Assembly: GCA_940337035.1 (NCBI GenBank)
Contig: CALNHX010002676.1
Coordinates: 1 to 64,000, forward strand
DNA from: Agriotes lineatus
Lineage: Eukaryota > Arthropoda > Insecta > Coleoptera > Elateridae
Reading direction: 5' to 3'
DNA length: 64,000 nucleotides
The position numbers and the translations under genes were made by a program. Positions 11,472 to 20,946 of this stretch are shown here, in pieces; the first letter of the stretch is position 1, and each line of letters starts with the position of its first letter. The notes under the pieces were generated by a model. That model was given only the letters and a program-made list of their open reading frames with translations. It had not been told where the DNA came from and did no database searches.

Positions 11472-14400
11472 TTATTTCAACACGTACATTAACACATGCG
11501 GTACGATTTCAGTACTTGCCTCTAATTCGGTCCGTTTCGCTGTCAAATCATTATACTGATACCAATGTGGATTAGCATTCACTATAGCTACGTAGTGTTC
11601 AGCATCTTTCTGATACGATGCTGCCCCGGCCAATTCGTAATTTTTTGCGCCTACACTTATCTGCTTAGCAATAGAGCTCAACTTATACATCTTTGTATCG
11701 ATGTTCATGCTATGGAGGTAATTTGGATCAGTCAGGACACTGGTGTCTATAATGAGATGTGGTCCGTAAGACTCGGTTATAACATACGCGGATTTACAAC
11801 CTTTGCATGCTGTACGTGACCCACTTAACACGTCATCGATCGCATTTTGAACAAACCCAAGACCACTCTTAAAGAGTATGTCAACGTTGACGCTAATTGT
11901 TGAACATGGACGAATATTTTCCGACTTACATGTAGTGCAATATTTGCGTCTGGACAGACTCGGTGGATTGACAAAAAGTTTTTCTGCAAGGCCTGCTGGC
12001 CTCGCTGAAAAACTTTTTGTCAATTGCGCATCCATGGAACGAAAATTTCGGGTAAATGTTGTAATTTCAAACATTCCGAGGTTAATGAGGATATCTGCTC
12101 TTTCGACGTAATCTTGCTGGTATATTTTGCCACGAGACAGGATAATCTGCGCCAATCGCATAGTTGGATTCTCAGCTTCGGCTACAATAGTTCTATAGGA
12201 ATCATGCATCACCGCTGCTTGAGCTACAATCTGCCAAAGCGAATCAAAGGCACAAGTTCTTCGCACAACCATTCGTATGCCATTTACTGTCACAGCACTG
12301 CATAAGTGGCCATTTCGCAGGATTGGTATACCTGCTGCGTTTTTCATGTGAAATGAGTCCCAGTCTGGGCAATCGTCTAAATAAGTTCTCTTGTTGTACG
12401 ATTTCACCGGTTTTACTATTGCAACAAGATCAGTCTTACGATTTATCTTTTTACTTCCAAGACCACGCCAATTTTCCTTTAAATTCAATGAATTTGTTTC
12501 TTCACCACCATCGCTATTATCATGATCAATATGTTCAGAGGTCATTTCATCGGGAATTCCAGTAGTCTCCTCATCTTGCTCAGTTAACGTATTCGTTTTA
12601 GAGTTTTGTGGTATATTTAACAATGAGTGTGTATTGTCGTACGCTTTAGCTACAGCCTCTGTTACCGAAGCCTCACCATCCGTTTCTTTGAATCCCATAT
12701 CATTTTCAAAGGGTGTTTCCGATTCATATTTCTTACTTGGAGGTTTTGCTCTATCCGTTTGTCCACATGCTAATAGCATTTTGCCTCTCAAATAACCAAG
12801 ATGTTGCATTACAAATTTATCAATTCTCATTGGTAAACTATTAGAAAATGCTCGAACCTTCAAATCTGAGAATTCTGCTTCGGCTGAGGATGACGTGGCA
12901 ATGTCACCACCAATTTTAAAATATTGCCTCATAATGCCGGTCCAGAGAGGCAGATAGTTCATCAGTTTACTGATTTTATCAGCAGCAGCAGGATTATAGA
13001 ATGCGTTGACGACATCACCACCTAGGGAACCTGAAGCAGCTGCTTTTGCTTGACTAAAAATACAGGCGCTCCATTCTTTCCACGATTGAGACGTTTGAAC
13101 TTCCTCACTTTCATATCCATCGATATCGTCAGCATTCTCATCGATTACTACACCCTTTATGATGTTATTCGCATCCTGCAAGCAAAGCTCAGATGGAACG
13201 TGCAAGCCGCTTTGGTCTCGACCCACTTCTTCGCTCAGAGCCACGGTGAGGACAGATTGCAAAAATCTGGCAAGTTCTTCGAAATCCTGCATTTTGTACG
13301 CATGGGCCATACTCCTCATATAAAATTGGCGAATTTTGCTGTGTTTTTTTCGAAGACAGTCCCACCTGGAAATCATTGCGATGAAGTGGCTGACATCAAG
13401 TCGCAGGAAGCATTTTACTGCAATAGTCGGAGTCTGCCTGACGATTAAATCATAGCAAACTTGCATGTAATGCTTCAAATCTTGACAACCGCAAAATGTT
13501 CCCGCCAAAGCTAATAAAATTGCACTACCGAAATCAGTGACAACCATACGAGGTACAGGAGCACCATTCAAACGTATGTCTGTTAAGAAAGACATAATGA
13601 ATGCAGAGTCCTGCCTTGTCGAAACCATTTGAAAAACGGGAATACTCCTTTCAGAAGTAACTGATAAGCACTGGTACAGGAATATGTGTGGCGACTTCTC
13701 CCCATTGGGCAGTTTTATTCTTTTCCCTATGCCGCCAGTTGCATCTATAGTCATGTACCATCTATTTTTTCCAGCTACTTTCCTATCTAGCTTACACATT
13801 TCCATTTGCTCTTCACTCCAGTACTTGCAATAAAAAGGGTCTGCGCCTATATAACGAATGCTAGCGACATGCTGATCATATTTTGCTAGCATTAAATTAT
13901 TAATCGGATCGGTATTGCATAATCTCAAGCGCTGCTCTAGTTCCTGCTGTTTCGCTTTACGTAAAACGGTTGCATCGTACAAAATAGGTGGAATTTTATC
14001 GCCAAATTCCATAAGGCGAGTTGCCTCTGCATTTCGCCAGACGGCGGCAGTTTTTTTATTATCGTCTAAGGTACCGCCCACGTGTTCCCTGAGGTAACCC
14101 TTCAATTGGCGTTTACGTTTGTGCGGGAATTTTGAGTCAATGCCCGTCGTCGTACATTCAAACACCGCATCCCTTTTTTTACGCGGCTTTTCATACAAAT
14201 AACCTTTCAAAGAACCACCACACTCTTTACACGATGCGCTAAACCGTGCAAAACAGCTAGCATCCGAACGAGTATACACCCTACAGGTTTTGAATGAAAA
14301 AGCGCAAGGCAGTCGTGTCTGGTCCCAAATTCTGTCAGCGAAGACGTGTGACCAAGCACCTGACTTCAGAGCAATGTATTTTCTGCCACCATAGTGTTTT

Positions 14401-14765
14401 GTCTCTGGTTTCATCTCGGCCCACCGATCTGCAGAAAGTATCAATCGAAAATTCTGAACCTTACGACCGCCTGTAGATTCTGTACTCTTATTGTCGGAAT
14501 TGTCGGTATTGTTCGATGTATCGTTATCATTTATGAATGACGCATCGATTGCGCATGCCTCGAGAACGCTAGTAAGTATTCGTGAACAGTCATTTTTCAG
14601 AATAGTATAAACATGTTTGGGAGTTATATGAAACCCTTTCTCTGCCATTTTATCTGAAATTATTCTGTACACAGGATTTGACGGAGGAAACGGGCTGCCC
14701 TTAGAATCTACGGCCCTGAATTCCTCGTCTGTGAGAATTAACAGAAGTTGTTCTCTGTCGTACAT
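11472..14765 (-). CDS. MULE-type transposase fused to a ubiquitin-protease-like domain
   Basis: An intact 1097-residue ORF, far longer than chance in AT-rich DNA. Residues 150-190 carry clustered Cys (C154, C161, C171, C179, C182), probably a zinc module. A DDE core is suggested by D341 (TIDATGGIG), D411 (VVTDFGSA) and E629 (SSSAEAEFSDLK). Residues 690-790 are an acidic linker. The C-terminal 300 residues look like a ubiquitin-specific protease fold: a Cys box at C838 (RRTCAFDSLW), zinc-finger pairs C943/C946 and C987/C990, and a His box at H1057 (EHYVAIV) followed by WYQYND at 1068-1073. This reading rests on motif order, not a search. Residues about 914-933 come from a 58-bp palindrome. The first ATG fits because upstream sequence is noncoding up to the right TIR. 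Probably catalyses transposition of this element. Confidence 0.85.
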   Translation of the reverse strand: MYDREQLLLILTDEEFRAVDSKGSPFPPSNPVYRIISDKMAEKGFHITPKHVYTILKNDCSRILTSVLEACAIDASFINDNDTSNNTDNSDNKSTESTGGRKVQNFRLILSADRWAEMKPETKHYGGRKYIALKSGAWSHVFADRIWDQTRLPCAFSFKTCRVYTRSDASCFARFSASCKECGGSLKGYLYEKPRKKRDAVFECTTTGIDSKFPHKRKRQLKGYLREHVGGTLDDNKKTAAVWRNAEATRLMEFGDKIPPILYDATVLRKAKQQELEQRLRLCNTDPINNLMLAKYDQHVASIRYIGADPFYCKYWSEEQMEMCKLDRKVAGKNRWYMTIDATGGIGKRIKLPNGEKSPHIFLYQCLSVTSERSIPVFQMVSTRQDSAFIMSFLTDIRLNGAPVPRMVVTDFGSAILLALAGTFCGCQDLKHYMQVCYDLIVRQTPTIAVKCFLRLDVSHFIAMISRWDCLRKKHSKIRQFYMRSMAHAYKMQDFEELARFLQSVLTVALSEEVGRDQSGLHVPSELCLQDANNIIKGVVIDENADDIDGYESEEVQTSQSWKEWSACIFSQAKAAASGSLGGDVVNAFYNPAAADKISKLMNYLPLWTGIMRQYFKIGGDIATSSSAEAEFSDLKVRAFSNSLPMRIDKFVMQHLGYLRGKMLLACGQTDRAKPPSKKYESETPFENDMGFKETDGEASVTEAVAKAYDNTHSLLNIPQNSKTNTLTEQDEETTGIPDEMTSEHIDHDNSDGGEETNSLNLKENWRGLGSKKINRKTDLVAIVKPVKSYNKRTYLDDCPDWDSFHMKNAAGIPILRNGHLCSAVTVNGIRMVVRRTCAFDSLWQIVAQAAVMHDSYRTIVAEAENPTMRLAQIILSRGKIYQQDYVERADILINLGMFEITTFTRNFRSMDAQLTKSFSARPAGLAEKLFVNPPSLSRRKYCTTCKSENIRPCSTISVNVDILFKSGLGFVQNAIDDVLSGSRTACKGCKSAYVITESYGPHLIIDTSVLTDPNYLHSMNIDTKMYKLSSIAKQISVGAKNYELAGAASYQKDAEHYVAIVNANPHWYQYNDLTAKRTELEASTEIVPHVLMYVLK
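11967..12024. repeat. 58-bp near-perfect palindrome inside the transposase ORF
   Basis: Arms of 27 bases (11967-11993 and 11998-12024) are inverted with two mismatches around the loop TGCT. The ends read ATTGACAAAAAGTTTTTC and its complement. It is translated in frame as about 20 residues (QLTKSFSARPAGLAEKLFVN), just before the first CxxC of the protease-like domain. It could be a templated duplication or a tiny foldback insertion. Confidence 0.9.
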
Positions 14766-14946
14766 CCTGTAGCGGTATGTGTAAGCTTACTCTGAAACGC
14801 AGTACTATCCAAATGCCTGGAACTCCGAACACTATAAAACTCAGCACAAACTTACGCGTGCGACGAACTCACTAACTCAGTAATATAGCACGATACACGT
14901 GTATCGTGGTAACATAGGTATCAATCGCTCCCCTCCCTATGACCTA
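14766..14946 (-). promoter_or_regulatory. Probable transposase 5' region
   Basis: The 181 bases between the transposase ATG and the inner end of the right TIR presumably hold its leader and part of its promoter. A short inverted pair, ACACGTGTATCGT/ACGATACACGTGT, lies around 14888-14908. No clear TATA box was identified. Confidence 0.35.
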
Positions 14947-15887
14947 GACGTGATGTTTTTAGCATGAATCGTATCCTACAGAGCTCCACACTCCGCGGGA
15001 TTTAGTTTCGTCCATGGCTTCACCTCTGCACCCATTTGAACGCAACTTTTTCATGCATTTGTTATAAAAAATACTGTTCGATGTTAGTGCGAAATAAGGT
15101 GATTGGGCGAGTGCGATTCTTTCAGAACGAACCGTAGCCGAGGCATAGACACAGCTCGGTGCCGTAGGCCCTGCGCCTATAATTGCCTCACTTTCGCACT
15201 CGTATCGAAATGTACTAAACATACAAGCCCACACGAGAAACATGGCAAGAACCGATAAATAAAGAACACAAGAAACACAAGCATCAATCATATTTTTCTT
15301 ATACAGAGTGTATCTAAAAGATAGAAGCCCATTGGTATTGGTCGATTCCTTGTAGAAAAACATTAGAAATTTGGTTAGAGAATTGCTCGTTTTTAGTTGT
15401 ATCGGAAAAAGTCATTAGAATTCTACCCAGAACTCATTCCAGAACTCTTGGAACTCTCAGAAAACTTGCAACTTCGCATTTTTGAAATCACGCTATACGC
15501 CATATCTCGTAAAAGAATGGTGATTAAAAAATTTCAATTAGCAGGAACTCTAGAACTTTTCAAAATCTACCAGAAATTAAAAAAAAAATTTTTTAATAAA
15601 TGGGTTGCTAATTTTTTTACGAAGGTAGCGGCCGGAACTATTGCTTATATGGGTTGAGAACTATAGAACTCACCGAGGACTACTCAGAACTGCGAAAAAA
15701 AATGGATTTTTTCGAAAATGAGTGCGCCGTGAAGTTGGCACCCCATTTTTTGAAAATCGTTTTTTCGGTTCCATTTGTCCAGAACTATTTTTGAAAACTA
15801 TCAGGAACTCTAGAACTTTTCGAAAGGAATCCGGAACTCTAAAAAAAAATCATTTTTTCGATAATGGGGTGCCAACTTCACAGGGGT
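14947..15887. repeat. Right TIR of the foldback element
   Basis: This 941-bp repeat is inverted relative to 5602-6381 plus 9961-10112 and is uninterrupted. Its outermost unit, 15729-15881, is bounded by inverted copies of GTGAAGTTGGCACCCCATT, as in the left TIR. It has an extra short stretch near 15671-15690 absent from the left copy. Confidence 0.88.
14959..15363 (-). CDS. TIR-borne 134-residue ORF, unrecognised
   Basis: This open frame starts in the right TIR and ends 12 bases before its inner end. It encodes a basic and Cys-containing protein with one hydrophobic segment, about residues 30-52 (SCVLYLSVLAMFLVWACMF), which could span a membrane. The left TIR holds the same frame on the plus strand from 6117, now cut by the hAT insertion near residue 88. 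I recognise no family. It may be an accident of a leader or promoter region; conservation of the frame in both arms follows simply from TIR similarity. Given low to support its being translated. Confidence 0.25.
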   Translation of the reverse strand: MFFYKESTNTNGLLSFRYTLYKKNMIDACVSCVLYLSVLAMFLVWACMFSTFRYECESEAIIGAGPTAPSCVYASATVRSERIALAQSPYFALTSNSIFYNKCMKKLRSNGCRGEAMDETKSRGVWSSVGYDSC

Positions 15888-15955
15888 CTGGAGTTGTACA
15901 TTTAAAACCTTTACTTTGTATGAATATTAACTGCGCGAGCTCATCACACGCTTAG
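15888..15955 (-). pseudogene. Upstream piece of the recombinase-like pseudogene
   Basis: Minus-strand frame ..DELAQLIFIQSKGFKCTTPD.. ends at the foldback insertion point and is in phase with DDAKTWLRNVKNFIKF at the other side of the element (5601 downward). A stop lies upstream near 15952. The first nine bases are the second copy of the target duplication. This continuity across 10.3 kb supports both the insertion boundaries and the coding origin of the target. Confidence 0.5.
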
Positions 15956-16020
15956 CTTCAAAGAAGTGCCTGAATGCATGGCCAGACTTGGGGATAGAAT
16001 AGATATTTATGCATTAAGGG

Positions 16021-16122
16021 AGATATGAATATGTTTTTTCCCTGAGGTTGATATGTATTACGGACCGAGGGCTTCGGGCCCGAGGTCTGTAAGTTAACCG
16101 AAGGTAAAGAACATGCATATCT
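16021..16122. repeat. Imperfect hairpin with GC-rich loop
   Basis: Arms 16021-16066 and 16084-16122 pair through AGATATG/CATATCT, ATGTT/AACAT, GGTT/AACC and TACGGACC/GGTCTGTA. The loop region is GAGGGCTTCGGGCCCGAG. Same architecture as the other GC-loop hairpins of this window. Confidence 0.65.
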
Positions 16123-16171
16123 GCCGTGGTGCATACAATATTTTATTTACTAGCATATTAGTAAGAATAGA

Positions 16172-17644
16172 TGTTACGGGATAATTGACCTCAATCGACA
16201 TTGAGTATTCTACAAGACAAAATCGGAAAGAAAAATAAAGGGTTCGCCGGTTTCTGCGATAACACAGATCTTAAATGTGTCGGAACAGATGGAGGCGTTC
16301 CTGTTACCCTCGGTCTAGCTCAGTCAGGAAGGGGTAGTTCGAAAACTCACTTAAAACCGACGGCACTTACCCTATGACTTTTACTTAAAATGTTAACCAG
16401 AGCGCCACTCGTTTTTAGGGGATGAACAATCCTCGTGACCCAAAACGAGAAACATCACGGGGCTATATCAGAAATCACCGGGTTAGCTGCAGGCTGCCCC
16501 CTCGTCGACGCTCACCAAGCTGCACCAGCTCTGTAGGAATGAACGCAAGGTAGCCTTGACGTCAAATGTCTTACCTTAATGGCCACCTTCCTAAAGGGTT
16601 AGCAAAAAAAACACTGACACTAGCCCAAGTCTTGGGGCTTGCTTAGTTAAAGGACATGCTTTTAGCTTTACACTTTAATTACACATGGCCTTTGCCATAC
16701 TGAGTTGGTTGAAGACCAAAGGTGTCTGAATTGCAACAAATAACTAGACTAGGGTTGACATAAATTTACATTTAATAAATCACCCAAGGGTGAACTCAAA
16801 CCAAACCCGTCCCCGGGGGAACAAAGAAAATACTTCAAGTTTGGCTAGACCTACCAGAATTTGCAAATGCAGAACGTTTCCCACTCACTATGAGAAATCA
16901 CTTAGGCTTCATAAGGACGTCTTGTATTAGATGTGCAACAGGGTGCAAATTAACATCCCCCGCGACTCCGGGGCTGAAGTAAACATAACCAAAACGTCCG
17001 CCTAAAAACTGCGTCGGCCTAAACCCACACACTCGCCCCGCGGGGACTTCTAGATTACTTAACGAGGTGGCTGCTTTGAGGACTCAAGCAGAACTAACTT
17101 TAAAATTCAATTGCGTGATGACCACAATTTTTTTTAATGAAATTACAAATCTTCGAACGAAAGGGGTCCCCGACCACGATCATGTAGTCGTGGCCGGGGC
17201 ACTAAAATCACACACGTCTGTACTGGTTCACAACTTGATGCTAATTAATTCAGAAACTCGCGGGTAAAAACGATGGTCACCCCCGCGCAGAATGATCTCA
17301 TTCCTGCAGAACAAAGAACCTCCCAGCGTTGCAAAGAAACAAGGAAAAAAGGACACGGATGATTCTAGAAACTTCGACAGCCAAATCGGCGCTTTTAGCG
17401 AGCGAGGGACGCAATTCAAGAAGCTAAGAAAAGGTATTATTTTACAATATAATTTCAAGGAAAGAAACTTCACGTTGGCCTTGTGCAAGCGATCGGTTCC
17501 TGCAATATTTAAAGAATTGCTGACCAAAGGAATTTATGAGCCACGGGCATCTGAACGCTTTCTAAAATGACTTCAAATATAACTAGTGCAGAGCCGTGCC
17601 CAGTAAAAATTTGATAAAATAAACGAGGTCGAAATAACATAACA
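16172..17644 (-). mobile_element. Solo LTR, short variant of the large noncoding LTR family
   Basis: This is a reverse-oriented copy of the LTR found at 38559-40775. It starts TGTTAC and ends TAACA. It is flanked by an exact 4-bp duplication, TAGA (16168-16171 and 17645-17648). At 1,473 bp it is shorter than the 2.2-kb LTR. Similarity is strongest in the LTR 3' region (for example 16240-16380 against 45310-45440) and at the extreme 5' end (TTATTTCGACCTCGTT). No internal region remains, so it is a recombination product. Confidence 0.88.
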
Positions 17645-17648
17645 TAGA

Positions 17649-18528
17649 ATGAAATTTCAAAATGTCATAATGACATTTAAAATTAGAATATGTAAGTAAC
17701 ATCGAGGATTGCCTCATTTTATGGTTTCTCAGACGTTATTTGTAGTTGCATGGTTACCATGAGCTTGAGGGAGAAATAATTTGACAAGTCCCTTGGGAGT
17801 TATGAGCAGCTTTTCATATTTTGTTTCTATGACGAAAATGTACAATATCATATTGCTAGTAAATAAATGATATTTTTCATGATCATATCCCACTAGTATT
17901 CTTGTCGCAAACAATACATTGTCAAAGTTTTTAAGATAAAGTATATCCGTAAAAATTATTTTTTCGTCATTGTTTACTTGTCGGAAGCCATAAACAATAT
18001 TTGTAGCTATTTACCTACTTGTTTTATAACATTTAATTTTGATATAACTAGCGTTGGGTCCAGTGCGCATGCCACCGTGGTTTGAGAATGAGTAAGCTCA
18101 TTAATTTTTGGCGCATTTTGGTCGGTATCTCTCAAAGCACACGATTCAGTATGTCGCTTTAAATACTGTTTTGTAAATATTCTTTTGGCACAAGGGTCAT
18201 ATACCGCATGTTCATATTTTGTTCTTATACGGTGTTGGTTCGGTCTCACAACTCCAGTATAAATCAAAATTAGTATCGTTTCTTAACATGGCAAAAGCGA
18301 GGGGTCAATCACCCAGGATTTAAGTGGGCAGGAAGTGACATTTAGAATATTTAACCCTAATTTTTGGGATTCTTCAAAAAATTCTTAATAATATCACTAA
18401 AAACAGCTCCGAATCCCACTGAAATAATAGGCCACAATTTGTGTCCACCTGGAATTCACACCCCCACCATGAAAACCAAGACATGAGTAGCCATCCCAGA
18501 GTGGTTAAATAATGTTTGTATCTCCATA
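17649..18528 (-). mobile_element. 3' side of a P-like element remnant
   Basis: Positions about 17685-17880 are clearly related to 32608-32800, beginning ATGTAAGTAACATC and containing GCATGGTTACCATGAG. Both copies lie just downstream of P-like transposase remnants, so this is probably the shared 3' noncoding end of that family. A minus-strand frame at 18267-18007 has a block VYDPCAKRIFTKQYLKRHTESC that resembles a degenerate C2H2 finger; its origin is unclear. The C-terminal half of the transposase is missing. Confidence 0.5.
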
Positions 18529-19582
18529 CTACTTATTTGATGAAGCATCATACGTGCTTTCTGGTGTGATAGCCATTTCATCTAATACTAAAACACGATC
18601 CATTTCCTGATTCTCAAATGATTGCACTTTAATTTTCAAAAATTCAAAAACTTCAAACGTTAGATTTTGTAATCGTCTCTGCAATGTACGAATTGAAGGG
18701 AGTGGATATCCTTGCCTTAAACGTTCCGCGTACCCATTACCTCCACAACTAAATTTCAGTTTTAGGGATTTTTTAATTTTTGTATTAGACCATTTCATAA
18801 ATTTCCTGGATTTCCTTCGTTTATTTTTTTCTAAGGCCATGATCTGATCATTGTTAAACACCTGCTTTAGCAAAGGATATTCTTTTAGACTTTTACGTTT
18901 GGTTTCCTTCACAAGCGTTTCCTTTGTATATCTAAGAAGTCGCTTGTAATTTTTTGCTTGAATGTTCACCTTGCTATACATTTTTTCATTGTTATTCAAT
19001 CTAGCAATTAAAGCTTCACAAGGAAATGTTGGAGGATCAATTTCTGGCATTAAATCATGTTCACTATCTTTGCTTGAACCTGGTGACTGTAAATTATCAA
19101 ATAAAATCACATTTGAGGTTGAAGGTGGTGGTACTAAATTAGTGCCCAAAATAGATTTCGCATTTTCAAGAACAACTTGTATAGGTTCTCTTACTGCACC
19201 TAATGTACGATTTCCTGAAATTGAAGACGTTCTTTCAAATGCAGGTTTTACTGGTTCTACTACTACATCTAATTTAACATTTTCTGAAATTAAACCCGAT
19301 CTTTCAACTGAATGTTTTCTGTTTAAATATTATAGTGGTGGAAAGGGCAAATCGTAGCGACAGTATTTGCTTTCAATTTTCGCGTACCATCAATACTTGT
19401 TTGTCCCCCATTTCAGATGCAAAATTAACTTCGCATAAGCTAGAAAAATCAGTTGGCGTTCACTTGTCTCATTTCGTTTTAATGAACCATTCCCTTCTTC
19501 TTATCGGATTTTTTGGAAATCGCTTCATTATGAACCCTTTCGTCGCCGAATTACTGCAGGCTACAGCAGCACAACCGGGCAT
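18529..19582 (-). pseudogene. P-element/THAP9-like transposase, N-terminal half, broken
   Basis: It starts at ATG 19580-19582 with a THAP domain (MPGCAAVACSN.., then FP, REWF, TPTDFSSLCEV). Two stops lie inside the THAP domain, and the HF ligand position reads NF. After a low-complexity linker a coiled-coil segment (about 18980-18860), a helix-turn-helix block (LKLKFSCGGNGYAERLRQGY, then PLPSIRTLQRRLQNL) and the start of the RNase H-like core (VLVLDEMAIT) follow in the family order. The frame stops at 18529 and no catalytic C-terminal part follows. The 5' end abuts a pogo remnant whose PHD finger is cut at about 19600, so the P-like element probably inserted into it. Confidence 0.85.
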
Positions 19583-19599
19583 GTTAAACCTAACCACGT

Positions 19600-20443
19600 T
19601 GAAATCGCATATGAATTTTGATGAAGTTGTATCCGCATCCATACAAGCTTCCTGAGACCACTTACCGCAGTTGTCACAACAAATCCAGCATTCGCCATTG
19701 GAAGCACTGTACTTTTCTTCACAATACATACAAACACAATCTTCATTATTATCCCCATTTAACTTATTTGGCAAACGTTGTTTTTTATTTGCATGCTGTA
19801 TTTCTGATGTTATTTTCTTTTCTATCTTCTTCTTGTTTAAACGTACAACCAGGTTCGCAAACTGGACCACCAAAAAGTGTTGTTTTACTTAAGCTAGATT
19901 TCTTGGAACGCAATTGTTCTTCCTTCTCTAAAACACTTGGGCGAGCTTGTAATAATTTCTGCTTTTTGCAGTTGCCGTGTTTTAGTAGATGGTTGATGTT
20001 GCGCTTTTGGAAGTGGCCAAAGTTCAATTATTGAAACATTGAGCTCTTTTTAAATGACCAAATTGTCCTGGGAACCTTCATGTGCAGTATTCTGAACGCT
20101 GGAGGATGAGCAAGGAATTTCATGAGCATTTACAGCATTAGCTGGTTCAGCTACATCAGAGAATACATCTGGATTAAAAGGGAGTATTCCGCTCTTCTGA
20201 AATCCACTGGTAATGTTGTTCGGAGTTGCAGCTTTCTTAAGTGCAGCACCTATCATGGGACCCATATCCTATTCTGTGATCTGTCGTTCTGGATTGTTTA
20301 GTCATCCACTTGTCCATTTTCTGGTTTAAATAAAATTTGAAGGGACCAAAAACTGTCACATCGAGAGGCTGCATCCGGTTGGTGGTATGGGATGGTAAGG
20401 TTATTACATTTATACAATGTTCTCTAGACAATCTTATATGATA
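19600..20443 (-). pseudogene. pogo-like transposase, C-terminal part with PHD finger, broken
   Basis: The segment after 20443 reads the pogo DDE C-terminal block (ITLPSHTTNRMQPLDVTVFG), then a helix block with SGFQKSGILPFNPDVF. A lysine-rich tail follows in shifted frames, ending in a Cys-rich module (CMYCEEKYSASNGECWICCD, then CGKWSQEAC) that matches the PHD-like finger of the intact relative at 34327-36142. The finger is truncated after ..KFICD at about 19600, where the THAP-bearing element begins. At least two frameshifts are present. Confidence 0.8.
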
Positions 20444-20589
20444 TGTTTTATCGGACTTTTTCCACTGTCTAGAGCGTATATCACACTACGTTTCGGGAGT
20501 TTTGATATACTCTCGTCTTCAGGTGTTCTTGGTCAGTCCTGAGAAGGACGTTGCTTCTGGAGTTCGAATTGATAAACCTACTCGTATTA
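20444..20589. other. Unidentified insert within the pogo remnant
   Basis: About 145 bases separate the N- and C-terminal parts of the pogo remnant and replace its catalytic middle. The segment includes TCCCGAAACGTAGTGTGAT read on the minus strand, which reminds me of retroelement 3' ends, but I cannot name a family. Confidence 0.35.
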
Positions 20590-20946
20590 TAAAGTTTTGT
20601 GCCCCTTGCTTACCTGCTATTTTTTGTCTTTATTAAAATTGTGTTGTATTTTATTTACTTCTGCATATTCAAATGCAATCTTTGGAAATCCTGTTAAGTT
20701 TATACCATAAAATAGTTTATCCTATGACAGCAAATGTTCTTTCAGTTCTTTCTCTTGAGCATAATTAAATGTGTTTGAAACGCCCAAGATCTATGTCTTC
20801 TTGTCGTTTAATTATTCATTTACGTAGGGTTGCTAAAGGAATCCCATAAGCTCTGGCTGCTTTCCGAAGAGATATTTTTTTCGACTTTACATTTTCCATG
20901 GCTTGCAGCATACTCCCTTTTGACCAGGAAGCTCTATCAGTCGTCA
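20590..20946 (-). pseudogene. pogo-like transposase, N-terminal helix-turn-helix part, broken
   Basis: The frame starts at ATG 20944-20946 (MTTDRASWSKGSMLQAMENV..) and gives a psq-type helix-turn-helix (KISLRKAARAYGIPLATLRK). After a stop and small shifts, the second DNA-binding segment continues (EKELKEHLLS, FEYAEVNKIQHNFNKDKK). These align by order and motif with residues 10-120 of the transposase at 34327. It is the 5' portion of the same copy as 19600-20443; the catalytic middle is lost. Confidence 0.75.

Larger units (their letters stand above)
5602..15887 (-). mobile_element. MULE/foldback-type DNA transposon with long TIRs
   Basis: The element begins ACCCCTGTGAAGTTGG at 5602 and ends with its reverse complement at 15887. 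It is flanked by a 9-bp target duplication. Its terminal inverted repeats are about 930-940 bp. The interior carries a single large minus-strand transposase (11472-14765). Length is 10,286 bp, or about 6.7 kb without the nested hAT element that splits the left TIR. Long TIRs, 9-bp duplication and a DDE transposase of MULE type resemble Drosophila FB-NOF elements. The target is the recombinase-like pseudogene, whose frame continues across the empty site. Both TIRs and the ORF look well preserved, so the insertion is relatively young. Confidence 0.85.

Noticed and set aside
11565..14476. Plus-strand frames of 60-132 codons inside 11.5-14.5 kb
   Set aside because: They lie antisense to the intact transposase ORF and have no family motif.
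20444..20589. Penelope-like or other retroelement 3' end
   Set aside because: Only a vague likeness in a CCGAAACG context; no coding or repeat evidence in the window.
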